A stretch of DNA of 64,000 nucleotides, from contig OX595989.1 in assembly GCA_951394045.1 (NCBI GenBank), positions 434,001-498,000 of the forward strand, in the 5' to 3' direction. Below are positions 39,113-49,314 of this stretch, piece by piece. The stretch's first letter is position 1. Each line of letters opens with the position of its first letter. The stretch comes from Nitzschia sp. DOCU1. Lineage: Eukaryota > Bacillariophyta > Bacillariophyceae > Bacillariales > Bacillariaceae. The translations under genes and the position numbers were made by a program. Below the pieces are notes generated by a model. The model had not been told where the DNA came from, did no database searches, and was given only the letters and a program-made list of their open reading frames with translations.

Positions 39113-40195
39113 TATACTTTTTGCAAGGCGGGTCTCACCTCATCCTGATTCTGCTGGATCGCCACGATTAATTCTGTATGGTGAGGTGGATTTGTACTAC
39201 CCGCCCCTCTTGTCGATTGCAAACACTCAAGGGGCGTATTCAAAAGACTTTGTTGTGCCACTGCATGGACGGTGGGGCAGAAAGGAGGAATATAGTTGGG
39301 CGCCGCTCATCCACAGCTTCACCATGGTCGGTCTCCTGAAAAATCGCAGGATTTCAGAGATTGGCATCACGCCCAAGGAGAGGGCATACCGGTAGAAAAA
39401 GGCCCCAACGCTCGTCCGCGCCGGCGATCGGGATCGGCCAGCGCGCAGGGGGATCGTCCAATGCTCTCATGGCTCTGGAGTAGCTACCGGTAGCTAGCAC
39501 TCTATCGTAGTAAGAAGCAGAGATACTAGACCTGCGGAGAGGCAATGAGAACCCCCCTGGTCATTGATGATCTTGATCTTCATACTACTAATACGACTTG
39601 CTGAAGGAGCGCTTTCTCCTGGTAGTAGTAGCTACTACAAATCATACTAGTACCGGTACGATACTATTCTTCCTCGGCTCTCTTCTTCTTCGTCAACCAC
39701 CTCCACGCTTCCTGCTTCCGACTGGAATGGAATGGATCATCCGCGGTATGATAGGAAATGGCAAAGCCGGAGCCCTGGGAGTAGGTCCTGGCTTAGCTCC
39801 TGGCTTAGCTCCAAACCGCAGTCAGTTGCGGTGAATCGAGGAAATAGTTGCATGTTGGAGTATCATAGAGCAGGAGACTTGACGCGTCGCTATGGGTGTT
39901 TTTGGCCGACTTCGTGAAGAAACTTCAAGCAGTTTGGCGGGTTCTCCCTTCATCTGCATCACAGCTCAGAAACGTTGAAATTCGAGCTTCCAGAACTTTA
40001 TACCAAGTTTTGCGGATAGACAACACGTCATTTCAAAAGGTGTGACTTCGCGCAGAACCCCCAAACGTATTTCATTTGTTAAAGGCTTCAGAAGTGGCAC
40101 GTAGTAGGGCAATTCATTTTGCACAGTAATACGGGAAGTTGAAACCAATGCCGGAGGTTTGAGGGAGTCGTTGGAAACACGTAATCCATCCGTGG
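39113..40195. other. Intergenic region left of the Mutator-like element
   Basis: A minus-strand stretch at about 39966-40200 reads protein-like (NELPYYVPLLKPLTNEIRLG) and runs out of the element's left end, so it might be part of a gene broken by the insertion. No family is recognised and no right-hand partner was found beyond 45074. The remainder has no features. Confidence 0.3.
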
Positions 40196-40237
40196 GATTC
40201 TGACTAAACGCCACCGCAAACAGTGTACCCATAACCT
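40196..40237 (+). repeat. Left terminal inverted repeat of the Mutator-like element
   Basis: GATTCTGACTAAACGCCACC... to ...TACCCATAACCT; reverse complement of 45033-45074 except two substitutions in the AGTG/GGCG block. Similarity stops abruptly inside. Confidence 0.75.
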
Positions 40238-40885
40238 ATTAAGGGACAGATGACGGACAGACCCCCCGCCCCCCAAATTGACTTCTCGACCACCGTCATA
40301 GCTACAGAAGACCCTCGCTTACGCGCCTGACTTGTTCCCAACTTTTCAAATTCAAAATCGATGCTCGCCTGTCCAACATTTTCTAGATCACATCTTATCA
40401 TTGCATTACTCATCATCCTCATCATCATTCAGACGATGATACCCCTTGATGCACCCCTACAACAAGTACCGGTAGAACCATGGTGTAAGTGCCTACCATG
40501 GTACCAATTTCCCGCCTCTTCCCCAAAAATTTCATCCACTAATTGTGCCTATGTAAGTTTCCTTCAATTAGATCAATGACAACGTCTCAGACGTCTCAGA
40601 GGACGATTGAATCATGTATGGCTCCTTTTTACTCTTATTTCATCAAATTTCGGTGACAGCCCGCCTAAATTTCGAGTGTGCTTCCGTCTGTTGAGTGCAC
40701 ATGACCATCCAACCGTCTTACAGTGTCTGTTGAGTATCTCGAACGGCCATGTTGCATTCCATTGCGGTCTTGCGGCCCCAATCCTTACCAAAATTTGCCA
40801 AATGCATCTCCAAATTTCACTCCAAACCAACACAACAATTCACCATTTCTCAGTCCATCTTCCATTTGATTGTTGATTTGTCCTC

Positions 40886-41359
40886 ATGGAGTCCACCACT
40901 TTCGAATCAATCGCCATTCATGTGGCAACATCTCTTGTTTCTCGCTTCCTCGAGTATCTCTTTGGGCGACCGTTTATTGTTTTTGCAGCCAAACGACAAC
41001 TTGACGATCCTTTTGATGATGATGACCGTGACCCTGACAAGCCAAGGAGAAAGAAGGCTCGAATGACTCCGCCTACCTCAAATGGTGTCCAACACGTTGG
41101 GCCCGTGAGCGATGGTTGTCGTCTTGCCACTGCTTCTATTCCTGCTTCGAATAACAACGCCTACGCGATTCTTGCTTCCAATAACAACGCCGCCGCTTCT
41201 ATTCCATCCAACGCCGTTCCTGCTTCGAATAACAACGCCAACGCCGCAATTCCTGCTTCCAATAACAACGCCGCCGCGATTCCTGCTTCCAATAACAGCG
41301 CCGCGATTCCTGCTTCCAGCCGCTTCTATTCCGTCCAACGCCGTTCCTGCTTTCAATAA
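40886..41359 (+). CDS. Asn/Ala/Ser-rich low-complexity protein, frameshifted repeat tail
   Basis: The ATG at 40886 opens a hydrophobic/aromatic N-terminus (MESTTFESIAIHVATSLVSRF, then EYLFGRPFIVFAAKR), an acidic DPFDDDDRD and a basic KPRRKKARM stretch. Repeats of the type IPASNNNAAA follow. A deletion near 41318 shifts the frame, and the ORF ends at 41359 while the repeat sense continues in another frame to 42446. Either the gene is broken or repeat-length change alters the product. It lies inside the Mutator-like element and may be captured or element-own. Function unknown. Confidence 0.45.
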   Translation: MESTTFESIAIHVATSLVSRFLEYLFGRPFIVFAAKRQLDDPFDDDDRDPDKPRRKKARMTPPTSNGVQHVGPVSDGCRLATASIPASNNNAYAILASNNNAAASIPSNAVPASNNNANAAIPASNNNAAAIPASNNSAAIPASSRFYSVQRRSCFQ

Positions 41360-42430
41360 CAATGCCTCCGCGATTCCTGCTTCCAATAACAGCGCCGCCG
41401 CGATTCCTGCTTCCAATAACAACGCCGCCGCCTCTATTCCGTCCAACGCCTTTCCTGCTTCAAATAACAATGCCAGCGCGATTCCTGCTTCGAATTACGC
41501 CGCCATTCCTGCTTCCAACAACAACGCCGCCGCCTCTATTCCGTCCAACGCCTTTCCTGCTTCAAATAACAATGCCAGCGCGATTCCTGCTTCGAATTAC
41601 GCCGCCATTCCTGCTTCCAATAACGACGCCGCCGCCTCTATTCCGTCCAACGCCTTTCCTGCTTCAAATAACAATGCCAGCGCGATTCCTGCTTCGAATT
41701 ACGCCGCGATTCCTGCTTCCAATAACAACGCCGCCGCCTCTATTCCGTCCAACGCCTTTCCTGCTTCAATAACAATGCCAGCGCGATTCCTGCTTCGAAT
41801 TACGCCGCGATTCCTGCTTCCAACAACAACGCCGCCGCCTCTATTCCGTCCAACGCCTTTCCTGCTTCAAATAACAATGCCAGCGCGATTCCTGCTTCGA
41901 ATTACGCCGCGATTCCTGCTTCCAACAACAACGCCGCCGCCTCTATTCCGTCCAACGCCTTTCCTGCTTCAAATAACAATGCCAGCGCGATTCCTGCTTC
42001 GAATTACGCCGCGATTCCTGCTTCCAACAACAACGCCGCCGCCTCTATTCCGTCCAACGCCTTTCCTGCTTCAAATAACAATGCCAGCGCGATTCCTGCT
42101 TCGAATTACGCCGCGATTCCTGCTTCCAACAACAACGCCGCCGCCTCTATTCCGTCCAACGCCGTTCCTGCTTCGAATAACAACGCCGCCGCGATTCCTG
42201 CTTCCAATAACAGCGCCACGATTCCTGCTTCCAACAACAACGCCGCCGCCTCTATTCCGTCCAACGCCGTTCCTGCTTCGAATAACAACGCCGCCGCGAT
42301 TCCTGCTTCCAATAACAGCGCCACGATTCCTGCTTCCAACAACAACGCCGCCGCCTCCTCTATTCCGTCCTACGCCTTTCCTGCTTCGAATAACAACGCC
42401 GCCGCGATTCCTGCTTCCAATAACGTTTTC
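41140..42430 (+). repeat. Minisatellite with 102-bp higher-order unit
   Basis: Tandem array of GATTCCTGCTTC-x-AATAACAACGCC-type subunits. From about 41426 a 102-bp unit (34 codons) repeats with few changes. Because 102 is a multiple of three and the unit lacks stops in several frames, long spurious ORFs appear on both strands. One copy has a single-base deletion at about 41768 (CTTCAATAAC instead of CTTCAAATAAC), which shifts the repeat frame. Confidence 0.85.
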
Positions 42431-42446
42431 GTTTATCCATGATTGA

Positions 42447-42805
42447 TCTAATCTCACTGGTCATGGTCGTTTCAAGGACGCCGAACAGGGCTGAACCCTT
42501 TGTCAAGGCCATACTCTTGGAACTTGACAAGGGACGGGAAAGTCGCGGCAAGGGGTTAGGTGGGTGCCCCTGTTGTGTTCTCTGACCATGGTGGATCTCT
42601 TTGGCTGAAGACTTGTGATGCTCAGGTGCCAATGGAGGTTGGTGAATCCTTGGTGAAAAGCTGGCGAGTAGGAGGCAAGGAAATGACGATGCTAGAAATT
42701 TCCAAGGCCTGTTCTTTGTCTGGCATGGACCTTGCATATGACACATATACGTTCGAGGCAACAAAGAGGTACACATTCAAGGACTGGTGGAGATAAAGAA
42801 TGTTC
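42447..42805. other. Spacer between the minisatellite and the Mutator-like gene
   Basis: It lies between two convergent genes of the element. No independent gene is seen. Confidence 0.4.
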
Positions 42806-44871
42806 CTAACCTTTATTACATTGTTTCTTTGAGTATTTCTGCCGTTGGTAAAATGCATGATGAGTGTTGAAGTGTCTCTTTTTGTCATTGTGTTTCTCGA
42901 CAAGAATACCCACGGTTGGTCTTGCGCTTGCACTTGCCGCCGTCGTTGCCACCAACTCTCTCTGTTTATCTGCAATCATTGCGCGATAATCTTGAATTTT
43001 GGTACGTATTATCGTCTGCATGCAGTTCACAGCATCAGGATTTTGGAGTGCTTCTAACACTGAGGTAAGTTCCTCAAAAAATGGTTGCAAACGTTCTCGC
43101 ACTGTTCCAACCTCTGATATGCCTTCAGCAATGGGGTCAAGTGAGCGTTCAAATAGTCTGACACTCAGTTCGTTGAGTGAATTGTTGTCAACTGTCTCCC
43201 CTGTGTTTGTGTCGTCGTCGGCATCATCGTGGAAGACATTACCAATGGCACTGGAGTCATCATCATCTGCGCCTCCAAAATTGCGCCTCCAAAATTGCCG
43301 GGAATGAAGGATGTCTGCGACAATCCAAAATCCAAGTACTCTCTTTGGTTGCCAATATTTTGGATCAAAGCGGCAACTTCACTTTTTGTGTAGTTCTGGA
43401 TTCTATGAAGAGCACGTGTGGGCACATTGAACCCAATCTCGATTGGGATCTGGTCTGAGTTCGGGCACCGCAGTCTTGGTCCTTGATTGGGGTTTTCGGC
43501 ACATTGCTGTAAGAGTTTGGCAAGGTCGCCATTGCGTGGGTCTTGTGCGTATACACAGTAGGATGTCCACCACCGAATATCCACGTCGTGGTGGTGGAAT
43601 CCTTTCCAGTGCTGGTTCACATATTCATTGACTCTGTGAATATGGATGCAAGGAAGCCCTGTCCTCTCGAAGCAAAAACAGGAACATTTCATTGCTCCGT
43701 GGTTGTTGTTTTCTGCAGAGTACAGGTATGCACACTTCTGTCTTGAGAGATATCGCCCTCGTTTGGAAAAGATATAGTTTCGACCAACCCCTTCTCCTAC
43801 ACTGGCATGAGAAAGGTGCCGAAGCTCTTCAACATCACTGGCATCAAGCAATCGTGCCGGAAATGATAAGTACAATGGGTCAGTGGCTGGGTGATACATG
43901 TGATTGGCATTTCCCGCATTCCTTGCCAGAGAAATGTAGTAGCCATGATGATCCCATCGTACAGTGAATGCAAAGGGGCAGCTCTTGTTGCTCACTTTGG
44001 TGGTAGTGCGACGAGGAAGAGATCTGCCATTGGGGCGTTTGTTTCTGATGCTGTCATTGATCAAAGAAGAGTTCCTTAAGTCTGCCCTGGTTTCTTCCAT
44101 ACGCTGACGCCGCTCCTTTTGTACCTTTGTGTTCTCCCGGTTGATGCATGCATTGCAGCGAAACTGTTAGTAACCACCAGATCGGGATGATGCAGAACCT
44201 CCATTACAGAAGATTGGTGAGGCGCAGTCAATAGCAGCCTTTTCGAGAAGACGTTTTAGTTCGTTGAAGTGAGTATGAGTGTTGCTGCCAGCAAGTGGAG
44301 GAACAAAGGTTACTGGGCAAAAGTAGAGGTGCGAATAGTCTGTTCTCTGCCCCCCCAGGTACAAGCAAATGTCGTCTTCCTTTACTGGTGGAACTCGAAA
44401 TGTTGATAGTTGTGTGCAGACAGAGGATAGAACTGGTGCAATCGGAAAGATGATAGAACCTTTCCATTCCGTTCTCAGTGCATGAACACCATTGTCTACA
44501 TGCTGTAACATTTGTTGCAGGCATGTAGAGGAGTCGTGGCCTACTTCTTGTTCATTGGTGGCAATCGTGGGCATGCTGGGGGGAAGGGTCGAGATGCTGC
44601 TGTCTAGAGCTATAGCATGTTCTTGTTGTACGACAGCAGGGGGAGGAGGGGATACAATCATGTTTGCCGCAGTTTCTCTTTTGATCTCACACGGTGGACA
44701 GAGGACGAGATGTAGATCATCAGTTTCCTTGCCACAGGGGGCATGAACATTTTTACCACAGTCAGGACATTGGTGGGTGCTTGAGGCGATACCACCGAGA
44801 ATACAGTTGGGGTTAGCGCAGGGCCCGGTTGAAGTCGTCATTTTCAGAAAGAAAGATATTGAGTGTATCAT
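42806..44871 (-). pseudogene. Mutator/FAR1-like SWIM protein lacking the DDE core
   Basis: One gene in pieces. 44170-44871: Cys-rich N-terminal finger (CANPNC...CPDCGKNVHAPC...CPPC), with an in-frame TAA at 44167-44169. The same frame goes on to 43165 with FRCNACINRE, a FAR1-like region (SCPFAFTVRWDHHGYYISL), a segment like the one preceding the catalytic domain in MULE transposases, and a SWIM finger (CSCFCFERTGLPCIH). It then goes directly to the C-terminus, with no DDE core between. A 14-bp duplication at 43269-43296 shifts the frame; the coherent C-terminus (DDDTNTGETVDNN onward) continues in the other frame to 42806. Confidence 0.75.
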
Positions 44872-45032
44872 GTCATGGTCCCTTCTGGGCGTGTTGGTGT
44901 TGATGATTCTTCATTGGATCGAGTTTTGAAATTGAATTAGTGAGCCGGCCGGTCATGGGGGGGTAACGGGAAAAGATTCAAAAAGTGGGGGGAAATCCGA
45001 AAAAAAGGGAGAAAAATTGAGGGGGTAGCGTC

Positions 45033-45074
45033 AGGTTATGGGTACGCCGTTTGCGGTGGCGTTTAGTCAGAATC
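45033..45074 (-). repeat. Right terminal inverted repeat of the Mutator-like element
   Basis: Inverted counterpart of 40196-40237. The outer boundary after GAATC at 45074 is where left and right flanks stop matching. Confidence 0.75.
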
Positions 45075-45294
45075 GGGCGTTGGCGTAGACTGCAGAGCAC
45101 CAATAAGAGAACTCGCCGGGGCGCCACCTCCCGTACCATATGGCTGGGTCAAGGGTCATAAATATTTTCGTAGCGCATCGTAGGCGCAGTACAAAAAGGG
45201 GAAAGTCGGGCACGCGCGCACGCAGGAACTTCGCGATAAACTTCGTTTCACTAGATCATGGCGGAAACTTGTTGATTTGCAAGAAGTAAAACCA

Positions 45295-45377
45295 ATTTCT
45301 AGGCCATGGTGCTGATACCTTTTTTATAGTAAATTTCTTCAGCTATAAAAAAGGTATCAGCACCATGGCCTAGAAAT
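45295..45377. repeat. Perfect 35-bp inverted repeat with 13-nt loop
   Basis: Arms 45295-45329 (ATTTCTAGGCCATGG...) and 45343-45377 (...CCATGGCCTAGAAAT) are exact complements. Transcribed, they form a long uninterrupted hairpin. It could be a tiny foldback element, a small-RNA precursor-like hairpin or a terminator-type structure. No ORF is associated. Confidence 0.85.
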
Positions 45378-45558
45378 CATTATTTCTAAAGATAGTATTT
45401 TGTGGTGTATTCATGCAAGAGTTTGGCAGCTAGAGTCAAACGATTCGATTTTGGTAATTAGAGTCAAAATATCACCGTGGTACACTTTTGACGAAGGCTA
45501 CGAAAACAACAGTCATTGCTGAACAAGCCATACAATTAATTAAAGATACCAAATAGCG

Positions 45559-45668
45559 TGACGAGCCACAATGATAAGAGCCACAACTTCCCGATGCATT
45601 GCAAGATTTCGCTTGACGAGCCACAATAATAAGAGCCACAACTTCCCGATGTATTGCAAGATTTCGCT
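45559..45668 (+). repeat. 55-bp tandem duplication, two copies
   Basis: TGACGAGCCACAAT-x-ATAAGAGCC... at 45559-45613 and 45614-45668 differ at only two positions by eye. A recent duplication in the gene-free interval 45378-46123. Confidence 0.8.
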
Positions 45669-46123
45669 CTGAGGTGCGGAGGATTCGCTATCGACGAGAA
45701 CGGAAAGCCGCTGAAAACCATAACACATGATTGAGGATAAGCTTATAGCGCGCTTATTGATGACAACAACGAATACAAGCGAACTTTCCTGAGGAAACCT
45801 ATGATCTCACGGTGCTTTGATATTACAAGGAAGAATGCCAGGTAATTGTTTGTTCTTCTGAAGAAGCAACGCAGCAACAAGAAAACACAAAGAGAGTCGC
45901 CCATGACTGTTTGTCCAAGAACGTACATCGCTGTGATTGTAATTCCTTCTCAACGACCTAGAGTGGTGACGACGAGGAAGGAGCAACGTACTACTAGCAA
46001 GGGAATTTTGGTCCCAGAAGAGCAGTGGAAAGGAACGAGGAAACACACATCATTGCGTCCTGGCACCATCCGCAGGGGCGGAGTCCCCAGCTCGTGTGGA
46101 AGAAGAATCGCCAACTAATCATC

Positions 46124-48783
46124 ATGTCTGACGAATCGAAGAACAACAGCAGCGACTTGAAAGAAGAAACAAAAATGGGGGGATCATCCCCACCTGCTCA
46201 CCATCATCTGCTACACCACCTTCGAGAGGAAGAACAACAAGAAGCAATACTAGTACTCGCTCAGCATACCAGTTCTGCTAGTCCCTCCTCCTCAGCGTCG
46301 GCGCCGTTCAACCAGCAGCAGGAGGGGGGGATGCAAAACCAGAAGACGGCAACAGTAGCACTTGCTGAGACAACCCGGTCACTACAGAGCAAAAAACGAA
46401 GCATATCAAGCCTGACAACAACCACCACTATTACTACTACTAGTACCACGACGGCAGAAGAAGGAACAGCATCACTCGTCCTCAGCAGCAGGAGTCAAGA
46501 ACGGGGGCTGCTATACGAGCAAGATTCAACCGCCGGTAGGAGTAGCTCCTCAAATCCACGAGTATCGTTGCCAGCCGCAAGAAACACCAGCCAAACAGAT
46601 GATATCCTTGAGAGATTACAAGCTTTTTCAAGGAACAAGCTAACACGGGACGAACTGCAAGAAGCTCTTCTAGACATGCATGGTGCCATCGCATCTGCCG
46701 ACGACGACTCGCATTGCGACGAGGACGACGCCTCGTTTCTCCTCGAACTTTTGGTTCGCTTGGATTTGGAGCTAGTTTCAGTTCTTCGTTCTACTGCCCA
46801 GCAGCATGAAGGTGAGGATATTGGGTCATCTGATTGGTTGTCCACGGCTTCGTCCACTCCTCTCTCAAGGCAAGAAGAAACCTCGTCGTCTGGTCTCTTC
46901 GATAGATTTTTTCTATTGCCTTTTCTAAGAGCCGAGACCTACGATCCAATCAAAGCAGCAGCAAGAATTCGTCGATATGTGACTTGGAAGACTAAACTAT
47001 ACCATGAAGGAAACACAACTCTGGAGGCGCAAATATCGACGGGTGATGAAGTTTTCGCGGCCAAGAACTTTACTGAATTCGAGAGAAAGGTTCTCAAGAG
47101 TGGCTTCATCCAGCTTCTACCTTTGCGAGATCAAATTGGTCGAGCGGTTCTATGGATTTCGCTGTCATCGTTACATGCATTGTCAACAAGAAGGGTGGCC
47201 CCGGACGCTGTGTGTTCAGATGATGTTGCGACTTCTGCGTCGGGTCGCCGTGTATCGGCTGCGGACGCCACTCGACGAGGGGCTGCAGCATCCACCACCA
47301 GCAATTTCTCATCAATGATGGATCGTCCTGCCGCCGTTGACATGGTGGCAGAAGAAGAACGAGCGTCGCTGCTGGCGTTGGCAAAGGTAAGGCGGCAGAA
47401 AGAATAAGAAGCAGGCTAAAACTTCGACCCACGCAAAAGTGCATACTGATTTACAATCTGCTAGCCTGCATCTACAACTTTCCGTCCTTTGCCGTCACTT
47501 CGTTGCTACTACTGGACACCCCGTTCTAATCTCTGTTTTGTTCCTTTCGCGTTTGCCGCCAATTACGTAAAGTGCAAAGCTGTTTGGTACGTTGCGACCA
47601 AAGGCCTGAGGAACGACCAAGGTACTCAGCGAAAAGGGGCCGTATTGGTTGTGGTCGCGTCATCGTCGGTAACTCCTCCTGATGGCAGCACTCTTAGTAG
47701 GACCACTGGTACGGCGGATAATTCTTCCAGCATACCCCCCAAATGCACCGAAGAACAAGCGATTCAACTTGCGCGGCAACTCACACAACTGGTGCCTCTG
47801 AGGATTGCCGCAATCCACGTACTTTTCCGCCCCGACGATATTGCCTTTCGGCCGATTCTCAGTACGGCAGTCATGGCTATTGACGTAAGGATGCAGGCCA
47901 GAGTGAAATATCACCCTATAGGTACGTGTGCGATTGAATCCCGGCGTCCCCCCGTGTTGGAGCTGGATCTCCTTTACAACGTTCTCTTTTTTCTTTGACT
48001 TTTGACTGAATTGCTGATCCTCCTTTTCTGTCGTTGTATGTTTCGTTGGGGACTACTGAATCGATAGAAAGCTGGAAAGAAATTGGGCCGAGTCTTGCAG
48101 GATTTGGGATACCGGAGAAAATCATTCCCGTCCGAGACAACAAAGATGGCACATTCTCTACGACCACGGAATACCATGAACAGTGGGTTGAGAGTGCGTT
48201 TCTTGGGGAGTCAGTGACGACTGGAGTCGGATCTTCATCGAGCCTACACCACCACCAAGGGGGAGAAACTCAAACGACGCCGCCGCCGCCAAGCCAATCG
48301 CAACCAGTCGTGGCAACATCAGACGGCAATGCGTCGGTCACAACTAACACTAGCGGTGGGTGGTCTCTCGAGCAAGGCACAAGTACTAGTTCGAATGCGG
48401 CGACGGCAGCGTCCGCGCTGCTGTCTGAGACTGGCGAATTTGATGTTCTAATGGGAGCCAGGACCAGAGAAGTGGACAATAGCACTGGCAATCTTCAACT
48501 CCGACGTTTGATCGAAAGGAACCTTGACACCTACAACAACGCTCCCCGCGTCGTGAAGACAAAGATCACCGAAATGATAGTCATGAGAATCAAAGAAGCG
48601 GGAGGGTGTTTCCTTCAGTATAGCAGTCAAGGCCACCGTAAAGGGCGTTGGCTCGAGGTGGATAACGACGCCGCAAGAGAGAAGATTGCCAGATCGTTCC
48701 GGAATTTTCGCCGATTACCTTCAGCAGGAAGGACACATGCTACTACTGTTAGCAGCGGCGGGACAGCATCGAGCAATTCCTAG
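46124..48783 (+). CDS. CRAL-TRIO-like/DUF6824 fusion protein, paralogue A
   Basis: Exons 46124-47386, 47573-47921 and 48068-48783 keep one frame (775 residues). Introns are 186 and 146 bp; donors are GTAAGG and GTACGT. The N-terminal third is disordered. A CRAL-TRIO-like N-terminal helical part follows at about residues 240-385 (AARIRRYVTWKTKLY, FERKVLKSGFIQLLPLRDQIGRAVLW). Exon 2 encodes the lipid-binding-like continuation (AVWYVATKGLRND). Exon 3 has a linker GFGIPEKIIPVRDNKDG and a DUF6824 domain (FDVLMGARTREVDNSTGN... to ...AAREKIARSFRNFRR). Paralogues B and C share the same order and splice phases. Function unknown; lipid sensing plus DNA or protein binding is only a guess. Confidence 0.75.
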
Positions 48784-49314
48784 AAACAAAATTTGGGGTA
48801 GCATCGATTTTGTTAGAAGAGGCTTCGTCTGAGGAGGAATAGCTCAAAAGTATCTGCGGGCATGCTGCTGCTGATATGATTTCATCATTTGCGTTGTTAT
48901 TCAGGCACTAGAAAGTGTCGGAGCATAGACGGTAATTCTCACCGCTCAGCAGCAGCTCCTCTCTCTTTCATGAGAGGATAATGAAAACCCGACAAGATCC
49001 GTCATGGTCAAAAAACCCAAAATGGGGTGCATGGAAACTTCGAACTCCCATCCCTTCCCGCCAAAAAATCTATATGACTCATCGGACTTATTGAACGTTA
49101 TTTACGATGCATGTCTCACGATATTTTCGCGCCGGCCGATGCCAAAGGATGGCAGGCGAGCGCGGCAAAAGGAATGACGTCGCAGGCTTCGAAGATCAAC
49201 TTCGAAATCGGTCGAACCATTCGTTTGCTTCCTTTCCTTTCGGACGATCTCGTCGCTTTTCCTTCTGCTTCCAACAGATTCAACAGCACCAACCCGAAGC
49301 AGCACGTTGTGTTC
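48784..49314. other. Intergenic region upstream of the DsbA-type gene
   Basis: The reading frame of the downstream gene is open back to an ATG at 49111 (MSHDIFAPADAKG), so part of this may be coding if the longer start is used. Otherwise no features. Confidence 0.35.

Larger units (their letters stand above)
40196..45074. mobile_element. Mutator-like DNA element, 4.9 kb
   Basis: Inverted 42-bp ends, with 2 mismatches by eye, lie at 40196-40237 (GATTCTGACTAAACGCC...) and 45033-45074 (...GGCGTTTAGTCAGAATC). Inside are a minus-strand Mutator/FAR1-like SWIM gene (42806-44871) and a plus-strand Asn-rich repeat ORF. No perfect 8-9-bp target duplication is visible (ATCCGTGG versus GGGCGTTGG), so the copy is either old or its ends lie slightly elsewhere. 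The damaged gene lacking a DDE core suggests a non-autonomous derivative. Confidence 0.65.

Noticed and set aside
41112..42446. A 444-residue plus-strand ORF and long minus-strand ORFs in the repeat array.
   Set aside because: They are by-products of a stop-free 102-bp unit; only the frame entered from the ATG at 40886 has a unique N-terminal region.
14680..44169. Three otherwise open genes with one internal TAG or TAA (14680, 32681, 44167): possible stop-codon reassignment.
   Set aside because: Normal genes in the window end with TAA, TAG and TGA at conserved ends, and two of the three carriers are mobile-element genes. Pseudogenisation explains them; only the TGA at 49456 has a special position.
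44160..44215. TTACTAACAG before FRCNAC could be a branch point and splice acceptor removing the TAA at 44167.
   Set aside because: The only nearby donor-like GT would leave an intron of about 44 bases, shorter than any other here, and the frame is continuous on both sides of the stop, so a simple nonsense codon is preferred.
45559..45668. CRISPR-like array.
   Set aside because: Only two units, directly abutting, without spacers, in a eukaryotic genome; a plain tandem duplication.
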